Position numbers and translations under genes: made by a program. This document shows positions 6,695-14,605 of a DNA stretch of 19,061 nucleotides, piece by piece. This stretch comes from Clostridia bacterium (GTDB lineage: Bacteria > Bacillota_A > Clostridia > Lachnospirales > Lachnospiraceae), in NCBI GenBank assembly GCA_012515365.1, contig JAAYYM010000105.1, positions 1 to 19,061 on the forward strand, in the 5' to 3' direction. Position 1 is the stretch's first letter. Every line of letters starts with the position of its first letter. The notes beneath the pieces were generated by a model, which saw nothing but the letters and a program-made list of their open reading frames with translations, made no database searches and had not been told where the DNA came from.

Positions 6695-8032
6695 TTAATC
6701 ATCAGCACCTAGCAGCTCTATTCTGTCCTTGGGTAAAGTCGGTTTATTATCTCCATGTTTTACCATCAGCATCGTAATGAAGGAAGCTGCGGAAAAGAAA
6801 ACTGCATATGGAAACAACGTAAAATATCCAACGTGTTCAAGCAAAAGTCCAGATAAAATAGGCGTGATGATCTGTGCCGACATTGAAAATGTATAATACA
6901 GCCCTGTAAATTTTCCGACATCAGAATCCTTGCACATCTCCACTACCATAGGAAGTGAATTGACGCTGATCGTCGCCCACGCAATTCCGATCCCGCCGAA
7001 AATGACATAGAGAACAGGGGAAAATTCACTCAACACATAGGTCATGACTGCACCCAGCAGAAAATTTCCTGCTAACATTGCGACACCGATCAGAATTGAT
7101 TTCTTTCTTCCTATTTTAGATGAAAGTTCTCCAATCGGAATATAGGAAACGATTGCTACAGCCATTGCAATGGTCAAACACATACTTGCTTCTCCCAATG
7201 CCATATTCCATTCCTGTTGCGCGTATTTTGTAAAGGCTGTTGTAATAGCATTATATGCTGTAAACCACAATGCGATCGAAGCCAGCAAAAAAGCCAGACT
7301 CTTCTTGACTTCCTTTGACATCTGCTGCTGACCGGTCTTTTGATCAACGATCAGACCGTCATCCTCAGGATGGAGTGCTTCGTATTCTCTTAATTCTGCT
7401 ACAAGCTTAGGCTCCTTGGTCGTAGCAAACAATACAATGACAGAAACAGCCATCAGAATCGATACAATTACAAAAACTGATTGATAATTTACATGCGAAA
7501 GCCCCTGCGTTTTTTTTGCTGAAAACAATATACTCGCTATAATCAGGTACACGATTCCACCTATCGCTCCCATTAGATTGATGATGGCATTTGCCTTACT
7601 CCTTAATGGTTTTGGAGTGACATCCGGCATCAGGGCTACAGCCGGTGACCGGTAAATACCCATAGCAATTAACAGAATTCCCAGACTAAAAATGAATAGC
7701 ACCAGATAAATCTTCTCTGGTGAAGCTGCATAATGATTATCAAATATCGGAATGAATGTCATCAGCATGACTGCTATCACCGTTCCTGCAATGATAAAAG
7801 GCATGCGTCGTCCTATTTTTGTATTACATTTATCAGAAAAAGCACCGAAGATCGGCAGCAAAAAGAGTGCAATCACATTATCAAATGCCATGATTGCTCC
7901 TGCGATCGAATCTGAAATGTGAAAGGTTTGTTTTAACATCAGTGGAATGACTCCATCATACATTTGCCAAAACATGCAGATCGACATGAACGCCAATCCA
8001 ATTAAAACAGTCCGTTTATAATTCAGTTTCAT
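6695..8032 (-). CDS. MFS transporter, sugar type (SLC45/GPH-like)
   Basis: This 445-residue integral membrane protein has the hydrophobic pattern of a 12-helix MFS transporter. The loop between helices 2 and 3 carries GAFSDKC and IGRRMPFI (residues about 63-80). The later segment YRSPAVALMPD resembles the RGPxxAL-type motif of sucrose/SLC45-like and GPH carriers. A charged central loop (about residues 205-245) separates the halves, and the second half repeats the motif as IGELSSKIGRKKS. The start is tightly linked to the AraC gene: its GGAGG site lies inside the last codons of that gene and the two are three bp apart, so translation is probably coupled. The substrate is likely a sugar or glycoside. 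The co-transcribed GDPD leaves a glycerophosphodiester open. Confidence 0.85.
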   Translation of the reverse strand: MKLNYKRTVLIGLAFMSICMFWQMYDGVIPLMLKQTFHISDSIAGAIMAFDNVIALFLLPIFGAFSDKCNTKIGRRMPFIIAGTVIAVMLMTFIPIFDNHYAASPEKIYLVLFIFSLGILLIAMGIYRSPAVALMPDVTPKPLRSKANAIINLMGAIGGIVYLIIASILFSAKKTQGLSHVNYQSVFVIVSILMAVSVIVLFATTKEPKLVAELREYEALHPEDDGLIVDQKTGQQQMSKEVKKSLAFLLASIALWFTAYNAITTAFTKYAQQEWNMALGEASMCLTIAMAVAIVSYIPIGELSSKIGRKKSILIGVAMLAGNFLLGAVMTYVLSEFSPVLYVIFGGIGIAWATISVNSLPMVVEMCKDSDVGKFTGLYYTFSMSAQIITPILSGLLLEHVGYFTLFPYAVFFSAASFITMLMVKHGDNKPTLPKDRIELLGADD

Positions 8033-8035
8033 CTG

Positions 8036-8911
8036 CTATTTCCTCCATACATGTTCGGAATCTCTATATTCTTTGGGCGAGATCCCGAATTCTTTTTTAA
8101 ATGCTCTATAAAAACCTGAATAATCCTTGAATCCAAAGGACTGATAAACAGCACTGATGCTCATATCCTTAAACAGCGCATGTTTGCACGCATGCAAGCG
8201 TTTTTTTAGGATATACTGATGAATTGATATCCCCATACGATCCTTAAACACATGGCAGATATGATATTTGCTGACATAAAACTCCTTTGCCAACCCGTCA
8301 AGTGTCAGTGTTTCATCTAAATGCTGTTCGATATAGTCTGTGATATTCTGGTATAGATTTTTGCCTCCGGATGAGAAATCTGAGTGGGTCTGCTCATATG
8401 CAATGCGGCTTAAATGCAGCATCAGATCATTCACATCAATCGTAATCTGCGGTTCAAATCCAAATGGCTTAGAATGAATTTCCTCTAAAAGTGAAAATAC
8501 CTTTGCCTGTATCGTATTAAAGGTAATCATATCATTATGAAGGACATATTCCTTGGTTTTGGTCACATGCCCAATGAAATAGAGATAGTCCTCAGAAAGC
8601 TCTCCCAGCTGATCACAATACTGTTTACTGATCCACAGCACAAATCTACGATAAGGAACACCAGACTGATGAATCAAAGCCTGATGTGAGATTTTGGGCG
8701 GAATCAGCACGATATCTCCTGCATGAAGTGGATAAGTCTGATCCTCCACCTGGATTGACACCTCACCCTCTAAAAAAAAATAAAACTCATAATAAGGATG
8801 CGTATGAGATTCTCCTTGAGGAAGATTCTTGTCACTGTAATAATATAATTCAAAGTCCTTTGAGAGCATGTACTGACGTCGCGTAAACTCAGCGCGTAAG
8901 CTTTTTTTCAT
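8036..8911 (-). CDS. AraC-family regulator heading the MFS-GDPD operon
   Basis: The 291-residue protein has a cupin sensor domain, with ESHTHPYYEFYFFLEG at residues 34-49 and AGDIVLIPP after it. It ends in an AraC DNA-binding domain of about 100 residues. The two helix-turn-helix units are in TLDGLAKEFYVSKYHICHVF and SAVYQSFGFKDYSGFYRAFK, and GISPKEYR closes the domain. GGAGG lies eight bases before the ATG. The gene comes first in the operon, so it probably controls its own transcript together with the transporter. The ligand is unknown. A possible promoter is at 8969-8997. Confidence 0.9.
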   Translation of the reverse strand: MKKSLRAEFTRRQYMLSKDFELYYYSDKNLPQGESHTHPYYEFYFFLEGEVSIQVEDQTYPLHAGDIVLIPPKISHQALIHQSGVPYRRFVLWISKQYCDQLGELSEDYLYFIGHVTKTKEYVLHNDMITFNTIQAKVFSLLEEIHSKPFGFEPQITIDVNDLMLHLSRIAYEQTHSDFSSGGKNLYQNITDYIEQHLDETLTLDGLAKEFYVSKYHICHVFKDRMGISIHQYILKKRLHACKHALFKDMSISAVYQSFGFKDYSGFYRAFKKEFGISPKEYRDSEHVWRK

Positions 8912-8968
8912 TTACTCTGCCTCCACTTGATACAATCTGACCATACATCAAATCACTATTTCCATTCT

Positions 8969-8997
8969 ATCATATTGACGTTCCATCATAAACATAA
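8969..8997 (-). promoter_or_regulatory. possible promoter of the AraC-MFS-GDPD operon
   Basis: A TATGAT -10 box (complement of 8969-8974) is 17 bp from a weak -35 TTATGT (complement of 8992-8997). A weak -35 would suit an AraC-activated promoter. Confidence 0.4.
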
Positions 8998-9011
8998 TTC
9001 ATGTAAAATTT

Positions 9012-9680
9012 TCACATGAAGTCCATGATTGCCTGATGGGTTCGCAGCCACTTACGGCGTTGTTTATAATCCGGGAGTGCGCGTCCTACTCGTTCCCAGA
9101 ATGCTTTGCTGTGGTTCATGCAACCAATATGACATAGTTCATGAACAACAACATAATCCAGGATATCCTGTGGGCACATGACCAGTCTCCACGAAAATCT
9201 CAAAATATGATTGGAATTGCAGGTTCCCCACCTGGTTCTGGCATTGGAAAGCTTGTATTCCTCATATTCCACACCGATCACGTCTGAATAATGAGATAAA
9301 CTCTCTTCGATCAAATAAGCCGCCTGTTGTTTCATCCAGTCACATAAAGCTCGCTCCATCCGCTCAGTCTTAGGATTTGATGGCAGATAAAGCTGACCTT
9401 CTTTGATCCGGATTTTAGGAAAATCTCCGATGTGAATTGTCACATCTTCACCTTGAAACATAAGCTTTGCCCCCTCAACCAAAGAAAACTGGCGCGCTTT
9501 TACCTGCTCCAGTACTTCTCTTTGCTTTTTAAGAACCCAGTCCTGTTTTCTTTCAACCAAATCATAGAGTTCTCGATTGGTCACAAATGTAGGTGCTTTG
9601 ATAATCAAATCGCCCTGCTTATCAATCATTAAAGAAATATTTTTCCTTCTGCTCTTAATAATCTTTGAAGGTTTTACCAT
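9012..9680 (-). CDS. YgjP-like zinc metallopeptidase-domain protein (DUF45/M48-type)
   Basis: The 222-residue protein matches the YgjP/SprT-like family. The zincin motif HELCH is at residues 180-184 and a third ligand is expected at H190, in CMNHSKAFWERV. The family signature RTRWGTCNSNH (about 148-158) precedes it. The N-terminal 110 residues form the usual beta-rich YgjP domain. Length is normal for the family. E. coli YgjP has been reported to act on UTP, but whether that holds here is unknown. AAGGAG lies eight bases before the ATG. The gene appears to be single; its neighbours on the same strand are separated by 69 and 100 bp. Confidence 0.85.
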   Translation of the reverse strand: MVKPSKIIKSRRKNISLMIDKQGDLIIKAPTFVTNRELYDLVERKQDWVLKKQREVLEQVKARQFSLVEGAKLMFQGEDVTIHIGDFPKIRIKEGQLYLPSNPKTERMERALCDWMKQQAAYLIEESLSHYSDVIGVEYEEYKLSNARTRWGTCNSNHILRFSWRLVMCPQDILDYVVVHELCHIGCMNHSKAFWERVGRALPDYKQRRKWLRTHQAIMDFM

Positions 9681-9749
9681 CAGTCAGACTCCTTTTGATC
9701 ACGTTTCGACACTTGAGTCAACACCTAAATGATCATATATTTTCATGTA

Positions 9750-11163
9750 TTACATAAGAGGCATTCCCTCAGCTTTGCATATACGCTGTACTGCAGATTT
9801 GCCTGAATTAACAGCACCTGGCAGCCCGCCCGGTGAGATCATCCACTGTCCTGCCAGATAACAGTTTGATAATTCCGGAATAATTCCATTAAAAGTCAGT
9901 CGTTTTTGTCCTGGCTTCAAGATAAATGACATCCATGCACCATGATAAGCATTGCAATAGCGCTCATAAGTCACAGGAGTCGCCACATCCAGCACGCGAA
10001 GCTTTCCTTGTAATTCCGGATGCACTCTCTCAATTTCTTCTTTTACAAATTGACCAATACGGTCTTTTTCTTTCTTATATGCTTCCTGATTCTGATACAA
10101 CTCTTTCCACACCAGATAATCCTCATCATACTGAAGGAATGCAGTCGTAATTGTCGTACATCCTTCTGGTGCAAAGGTCTTTTCATATGCATAATTTTTG
10201 TATGCAATCCTGTTGATCTGTGTGTTTCCAACTTTGATTTCCTTGCACTCCCATGAAAATGTATCCGGATACTCGCTCAAATCAGCCTCAACTCCGATAC
10301 CCACCAGTACAGAAGTTGGTACCGGATAGGTGCGGTAATCCTTGTATCTGTTTTCGTACTCTTCTATATGATAACGATTTCTCAGTAAAGTTTCAATCGT
10401 AAAATGCATATCGCATGCCGGAATCACATAATCTGCTACGATTTCCTCTCCATTTGCAAGCTTAATTCCACAGGCGCGGTTATCCTTAACCAATATTTGG
10501 TCAACTTCCTGCCCCAATAAAAGCTTGCCACCCATTTCACAATAACGGTCTGCCATTCGCTGTGCCATGGAGCGACTCACATATTTTGGCACACCTCCAT
10601 CTCCGCTTGCAATTGACGCAAGACTGACTACCAATGACATCAAGGTGTAATCAGGACTCATGCAGCAGGTGAACAGTTTTCTCATGGAAAGAAGTAGTTT
10701 CATCCCATCCTTGGCACTCATCATTTCCATCGGCACCTTCGTTGGCATAGTCATTGTCGCTGAAAGCTTAATATCTTTAACAAATCGTTTGATCCGTTTT
10801 GCATCTTCTGGTGCGATCTGAAGCAACTCCTGTTCCAAACGGTCTGGATCATTCCAGATCGTAACACGTGTTCCATTTATTTCATAAGTCCCAAAGCTCT
10901 TCGGCTGATAAACCTCTATATCGCCCAACGCACCAAGAGTGACCCAGTCATCGTGCAGATCGGAGCCTTCTTTTGTTCCTGTCAGCCAGTGTATGCAGTT
11001 ATCAATATGATAACCCTGTCTATCCCAGCCTGTACACTGCCCCCCCCGCTATCTTGTGCTTTTCATAAATCACGCTGTCAAATCCCAGCTTCTGTGCATA
11101 GACTCCCGCGGTCAATCCCGAAACGCCGCCTCCGATAATGATAATTTTCTTTTTTGTACTCAT
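9750..11163 (-). pseudogene. phytoene-desaturase-type NAD(P)/FAD-dependent oxidoreductase, frameshifted at a G8 run
   Basis: The family (COG1233) binds FAD and oxidises or isomerises hydrophobic substrates. The start is ATG 11161-11163, with AGAGG upstream. The N-terminal piece carries the dinucleotide-binding motif IIIIGGGVSGLTAGVYA and runs into a stop at 11020-11022 after 47 codons. The conserved continuation GQCTGWDRQGYHIDNC is present in the next frame from 11039, and the rest of the protein then reads through to LAGQWMISPGGLPGAVNSGK near the C-terminus. Eight G on the coding strand (11040-11047) cause the shift. Seven would give one frame of about 470 residues, normal for the family. 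A TTG at 10928 gives a 392-residue frame without the FAD-binding N-terminus, unlikely to function. It may be a slippage-controlled gene, a true pseudogene or a sequencing error. It follows the TetR gene, its probable regulator. Confidence 0.85.
11040..11047. repeat. homopolymer of eight C (G8 on coding strand) at the frameshift point
   Basis: The run lies at codons 39-42 of the oxidoreductase gene, exactly where the frame changes by one base. It is the longest C/G run I see in the window. Confidence 0.85.
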
Positions 11164-11190
11164 GTTTTTTTTCCTCTTTTCAGTTTTTTT

Positions 11191-11245
11191 GTGTTTTGTG
11201 TTTTGTGTTTTGTGTTTTGTGTTTTGTGTTTGTCTTTTGTGTTTT
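11191..11245. repeat. heptanucleotide tandem repeat GTGTTTT between TetR and oxidoreductase genes
   Basis: Five perfect GTGTTTT units (11191-11225) are followed by a 6-nt unit, a GTCTTTT variant and another perfect unit. The array starts 28 bp upstream of the oxidoreductase ATG and ends eight bp after the TetR stop codon, so it fills the leader between the two genes. Its reading frames (repeats of Phe, Val, Cys, Leu) are artefacts. Confidence 0.9.
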
Positions 11246-11253
11246 GCTGCTCG

Positions 11254-11832
11254 TTACCTTTTTGCTAATATGTCTCCAAAGATTCGACTATCCGGCAGCT
11301 CCATGTCTGGGTACGCAGCAGAATATTCTGCTACTCCTTGAATGGAGCCCCAGAAAACTCTGGATAGTGTGATCGCACTGCCTTCCCTGATTGTTCCGAT
11401 ACGCTGTCCCGCCTCGATGATCGGAACAGAATCTTCAATAATCGTCATTTTCTCTAGTAGTTTCTTTATCTCATCTGACAAGCTCACATCCATGCATGCC
11501 TGTTTCATCAATACAAAGAACTTCCCTACAGCAGGTTCCTTTAAGGCATTCATAATCCCCTGTGCCGCCTGATAGAAAAATTCAAGCGGATTATCCATCG
11601 GATATTCTGTCTGCATCACACTCTGAGGTCCGGTGATCCCGATTTGAATCAGCTCCTCATAGAGCTTCTCTTTCGAAGGAAAATAATGAAACAGTAATCC
11701 CATACTCATATCTGCTGCTTCTGCAATATCTGTAATGCGTGTCGCTGCATAACCTCTGGAAATAAACAACTCCAGTGCAACTATGATAATCGTTTTGCGT
11801 CTTTGCTCCTTCTGTTCCTCTCTTGTCGGCAT
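11254..11832 (-). CDS. TetR-family transcriptional repressor (linked to the FAD oxidoreductase)
   Basis: The 192-residue protein has a TetR DNA-binding domain at residues about 10-57, with ALELFISRGYAATRITDIAE and MSMGLLFHYFPSKEKLYEEL, including the recognition helix and the YF-x-SKE turn. The C-terminal ligand domain is variable and its effector is unknown. GGAGG lies seven bases before the ATG. The oxidoreductase gene follows on the same strand after 90 bp, so the two are probably co-transcribed and the repressor controls itself and the enzyme. The upstream region has a good promoter at 12005-12033 and a 15-bp repeat array that may hold its operators. Confidence 0.9.
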   Translation of the reverse strand: MPTREEQKEQRRKTIIIVALELFISRGYAATRITDIAEAADMSMGLLFHYFPSKEKLYEELIQIGITGPQSVMQTEYPMDNPLEFFYQAAQGIMNALKEPAVGKFFVLMKQACMDVSLSDEIKKLLEKMTIIEDSVPIIEAGQRIGTIREGSAITLSRVFWGSIQGVAEYSAAYPDMELPDSRIFGDILAKR

Positions 11833-11901
11833 CTGATTCCTCCTTAAAAATGCATTTGTACCGTGTCTGGGTATCCCCTTAAACCTTCATGTTAACGATC
11901 C

Positions 11902-12006
11902 ATTTATTGAATTCTTGTTCACTTAACTCCTGTTTTCTGAATTCCGATTCTCGGAATTTACTTTTATTGAATAGATATTCATTGAATAATTGTTCATTGA
12001 ATGTAT
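11902..12006. repeat. seven degenerate 15-bp tandem repeats in the TetR leader
   Basis: Units start at 11902, 11917, 11932, 11947, 11962, 11977 and 11992. The consensus is about GTTCATTGAATNNTT. ATTGAAT is exact in units 1, 5, 6 and 7 and degraded in units 2-4. The period is strict. The array ends inside the TetR -10 box, so it occupies the first 100 bases of the transcript. Units 3 and 4 also form an AATTCCGA / TCGGAATT palindrome (11940-11958). Confidence 0.75.
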
Positions 12007-12033
12007 TGTAAATCAAAAGAAACACTTTGGCAA
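12005..12033 (-). promoter_or_regulatory. promoter of the TetR-oxidoreductase unit
   Basis: TTGCCA (complement of 12028-12033) and TACAAT (complement of 12005-12010) are 17 bp apart. This gives a leader of about 165 nt that carries the 15-bp repeats. Confidence 0.65.
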
Positions 12034-12065
12034 TTTACATTTGTCACCTTATTCTTTCAGTCAAA

Positions 12066-12101
12066 GGAGAGTTCTCGCATAGTGGAGAGTTCTCGCACAG
12101 G
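12066..12101. repeat. 18-bp unit in two tandem copies
   Basis: GGAGAGTTCTCGCA occurs at 12066-12079 and 12084-12097 with an 18-bp period; each copy contains the near-palindrome GAGAGTTCTC. It lies upstream of the TetR promoter and could be a binding site. Confidence 0.55.
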
Positions 12102-12121
12102 AAAATATCCTTGACGGCATA

Positions 12122-12155
12122 CTAAAAAAAGAGCTACCGCAGTATCTCTTTTTAG
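12122..12155 (-). terminator. probable terminator of the redox operon
   Basis: GAG/CTC and TAC/GTA stems with an A-run and T-run form a hairpin of about 14 bp with one mismatch. Read on the minus strand it is followed by a seven-T tract. It is about 240 bp after the last gene of the operon and 90 bp before the next promoter. Confidence 0.55.
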
Positions 12156-12396
12156 GCATTCCAATGAATAAAGCTCATTACATGTCATTGGGGGATTTCT
12201 TTTCTTCTAGGATGTAGTAATTTCACTATTTTTTCTAACTTTACATGCTGTTATATCACAATCAATTTGTTAGCATGCAATTTACGTCTCTAACAAATCA
12301 AAGTAGGTAAATAGAATCCTACATTTGCATGCCATTTCATTGAGATCAGTTTTTTTGATATGTAATCTCTTTTTTCATTCACAAAACCAGCATGTT
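12156..12396. other. remaining gene-free stretch with one inverted repeat
   Basis: I see no gene here. A 9-bp inverted repeat ATTTGTTAG / CTAACAAAT (12265-12273, 12290-12298) encloses 16 nt, and the word GCATG recurs several times around it. A small GTAGG/CCTAC hairpin is at 12303-12322. This stretch is the 3' trailer of the redox operon. The functions of these structures are unknown. Confidence 0.45.
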
Positions 12397-13110
12397 CTAG
12401 ATATACGCTTGTATGCGATCAGCGTATTGGCTATGTTTCGCATCATTTTTCAAGCGCTGGATCACCTCATACTGTTCCCACATATGCATAGGAAAGATCA
12501 TTTTAGGACAACTGATTTCACACAAATAAGAAAGTCCATAATCATAATAAGCTTCCAGTCTTGGATCCGTAGGAAAGAAAGCCACATCAATTGGTCTTCC
12601 CTTCAAGCGGTCAATTTCTTGCTTAAAGCGTTTTTCCATTGATTTCTTCTCCTGCGCCGTTTCACCCTCCCAGTACCACCAGTTTAAATCACCTGCATGA
12701 AATATAGTTTTCCCGTCATACGACACCAGAAACGCTACACCCTGATCAGTAGAATCAAGCGTTTCGATCACAATTCCATGATCAGATATCATCGTGTGCC
12801 TTGGCATGCGCACAATCCGACTCTTAATACCCGGGTCAATTCCCTTTCGCTCCAGATAACTGTCACTTAGTTTGATATCATTTCCAAGATAAAATTTAAT
12901 ATTGGGGCAGTCTTTAAAATCTCTGAAAAGATCTAATGTAAAATGGTCCGGATGCTTATGACTTGCAAACATGTACACGTATGCATTTCGATCAAATGCC
13001 GGCAGCTCCCCTTTGAAATAATCAAATAATAAAACGACTTTCTCTCCATTCGTAAGGACGTCCTCTATCATAAAAGAACTGTGATAAACATAGGTGATTT
13101 TCATATTCAT
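12397..13110 (-). CDS. UlaG-like metallo-beta-lactamase-fold hydrolase
   Basis: The 237-residue protein has the MBL motif SHKHPDHF (H51, H53, D55, H56), a second metal-ligand motif HAGDLNWW (H138, D141) and a C-terminal FPMHMW (H209). These are the ligands expected for a two-metal site. The overall shape resembles the small cytoplasmic UlaG-like or L-ascorbate-6-phosphate-lactonase-like group; there is no signal peptide. The start codon overlaps the stop codon of the EFR1 gene in an ATGA, showing translational coupling. A second ATG six bases on is equally well placed after GGAG. Its role in the operon is unclear; a diiron/zinc hydrolase or a lactonase are both possible. Confidence 0.85.
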   Translation of the reverse strand: MNMKITYVYHSSFMIEDVLTNGEKVVLLFDYFKGELPAFDRNAYVYMFASHKHPDHFTLDLFRDFKDCPNIKFYLGNDIKLSDSYLERKGIDPGIKSRIVRMPRHTMISDHGIVIETLDSTDQGVAFLVSYDGKTIFHAGDLNWWYWEGETAQEKKSMEKRFKQEIDRLKGRPIDVAFFPTDPRLEAYYDYGLSYLCEISCPKMIFPMHMWEQYEVIQRLKNDAKHSQYADRIQAYI

Positions 13111-13895
13111 TGCTCCTCAAGACCATGAAACTCAAGTGGTACTCTCTGATGAATTACTTTTGTTCCTAGCAGTGTGATTGACTGTGTCTTACATAAATTG
13201 ACACAACGGTAACACATCGTACACATTGCACCAGCTTGTGCAATTCCTTCTTTTGAAACAGACAGATTCTGCATGGGACACTGTTTCACACATGCTCCAC
13301 AACCTGTGCAGGTATTTTCGTTGATCCTGATACGATCAGTATACTTCTTGGTTTTTGAGTAAAAATATAGTCTTTGTCCAAACAAACCCGCTAAATGACT
13401 GCAAATTCCGATTCCGTCCTGTGGAAATTCTCCGGCTTTGATCTGACTCACTGCATTCATGATCTTTTGTTCCGCTGCCTTTATGATTTCCTGCTCTTCC
13501 TCTGTCGTATGTTTCAGCACTTTCTCATCACAAATGCTATCCGGCATCCGCAGATGAAGTCCTCCTGTAATGGCTGCACCATATTTACCTAAAAGCCTGC
13601 CCAGGCATCCTGCACCATCACCACTAAAGAGTCCCATTGTTGCAATGATAAAAATTCGTTTCCCATTCCAAAGTGCTGAATGATCTTTTATAAAATCTGT
13701 TAAGATCTTAGGAACATTGCTATATTGGACCGGATAGCTAAATACAAGCTCCTCTTCACTTAAAATCTTCTCTTTCAACTCCGGATCCTCTATTGATATA
13801 CATGTTTCAGCTGTCGATTTTGAATCCATCAGATTCATAAAAATCTCCAGACAATATTTAGAATTTCCTGTTCCACTAAAATAAATTCCTTTCAT
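13107..13895 (-). CDS. EFR1-type flavodoxin / 2x[4Fe-4S] ferredoxin fusion
   Basis: The 262-residue protein begins with a flavodoxin-like domain whose phosphate-binding loop is SGTGNS (residues 7-12), followed by FSYPVQYSNVPKIL and the TMGLFSGDGAG loop. The C-terminal domain has two cysteine clusters, CTGCGACVKQCP (C196, 199, 202, 206) and CTMCYRCVNLCK (C225, 228, 231, 235), for two [4Fe-4S] centres. This EFR1 arrangement is common in gut Clostridia and is expected to pass electrons in the cytosol between FMN and FeS. AAGGAG is seven bases before the ATG. It lies 26 bp after the membrane FMN-binding gene and overlaps the MBL gene, so it belongs to the same operon. Its electron donor is not visible. 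Confidence 0.9.
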   Translation of the reverse strand: MKGIYFSGTGNSKYCLEIFMNLMDSKSTAETCISIEDPELKEKILSEEELVFSYPVQYSNVPKILTDFIKDHSALWNGKRIFIIATMGLFSGDGAGCLGRLLGKYGAAITGGLHLRMPDSICDEKVLKHTTEEEQEIIKAAEQKIMNAVSQIKAGEFPQDGIGICSHLAGLFGQRLYFYSKTKKYTDRIRINENTCTGCGACVKQCPMQNLSVSKEGIAQAGAMCTMCYRCVNLCKTQSITLLGTKVIHQRVPLEFHGLEEQ

Positions 13896-13921
13896 CTCTC
13901 TGCTCCTTCTACTAATTCTTC

Positions 13922-14605
13922 TTATTCTTTTTCTATTTCCTCAGATAATGCATTTTCTACTGCCTTCATGATCACCTTGCTTGAGTTCGTTGCACCTGAT
14001 ACAGCGTCTACCTTCGTTTTTTGTTTCTCTGTAATCCGCTGTGGAATCACCTCTGCCCGCTGTCCTCGTTCTTTTCGATGCTCCATTAAGGAAACATTCT
14101 GAATACTCCCATTCGAAATATTCACGCACACTCTGGCATAGATATAACCAACGTTGCATTCCCCATAGTAGATTCCATCTGACAGATCAGAAACATCAAT
14201 TGAATGAATGCTGATATTCTCTACTGCTTTTCGATATTCTGTCAAACTGCTGATACCAAAGAAAATATGAATCAACAGGCAAAGCAAGATGATAACTGAC
14301 GGAAATTTATGAAATCCACTCCACATCTTTCCTATTTTTTTTCTACATACCCATGCCGTCAGCGCACATGCTGATGCAGTAATCATCAAGATGCCAGTAA
14401 CATACATCATAGCAGGTCTCTGATGACGCAAAGGAAACGTCAGGCCAACATGGATCACTGCCAAAATCAACATCCCAATACCGGTAATCATATGGATCCG
14501 ATAACATATTTTTCTCATTCCAACATGTTTGATCACTCTTTTTGTCATGATGGCTGTCATGCAATTGAGCAAAAAAATAACTGCTAATATGATACCTGTT
14601 GTCAT
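13922..14605 (-). CDS. four-helix membrane protein with twin HX13H helices and C-terminal covalent-FMN domain
   Basis: Residues 1-122 contain four membrane helices (about 3-21, 36-56, 66-87, 102-120). Residues 140-227 are an FMN-binding domain of the RnfG/NqrC type. The flavinylation motif DAVSGATNSS gives T206 as the likely attachment residue, which would need an ApbE transferase from elsewhere. Helices 2 and 4 each contain HX13H (H38/H52 and H99/H113), the spacing of bis-histidine heme ligands in cytochrome b. Positive loops after helices 1 and 3 (TKRVIKHVGMRK, CRKKIGK) should be cytosolic. This places the FMN domain outside and stacks two hemes across the membrane. The start overlaps the TetR stop codon in an ATGA. 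The heme assignment is inference from spacing; the FMN motif is clear. Confidence 0.85.
   Translation of the reverse strand: MTTGIILAVIFLLNCMTAIMTKRVIKHVGMRKICYRIHMITGIGMLILAVIHVGLTFPLRHQRPAMMYVTGILMITASACALTAWVCRKKIGKMWSGFHKFPSVIILLCLLIHIFFGISSLTEYRKAVENISIHSIDVSDLSDGIYYGECNVGYIYARVCVNISNGSIQNVSLMEHRKERGQRAEVIPQRITEKQKTKVDAVSGATNSSKVIMKAVENALSEEIEKE

Noticed and set aside
9000..9018. Terminator hairpin after the YgjP-like gene (CATGT...ACATG).
   Set aside because: The stem has a central mismatch, very low G+C and overlaps the stop codon without a following T tract on the minus strand.
9750..10928. A normal 392-residue oxidoreductase starting at a TTG codon.
   Set aside because: The FAD-binding N-terminus is encoded upstream in another frame, and the region between reads as conserved protein. 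The TTG is an internal Leu codon.
11056..11372. Open frames rich in Phe, Val, Cys and Leu over the heptanucleotide repeat.
   Set aside because: They are translations of a simple repeat and lie antisense to the TetR and oxidoreductase genes.
11902..12006. A CRISPR array, suggested by repeats with regular spacing.
   Set aside because: Units are 15 bp, contiguous and degenerate, with no unique spacers and no cas genes nearby. The same applies to the 18-bp array at 15261-15332.
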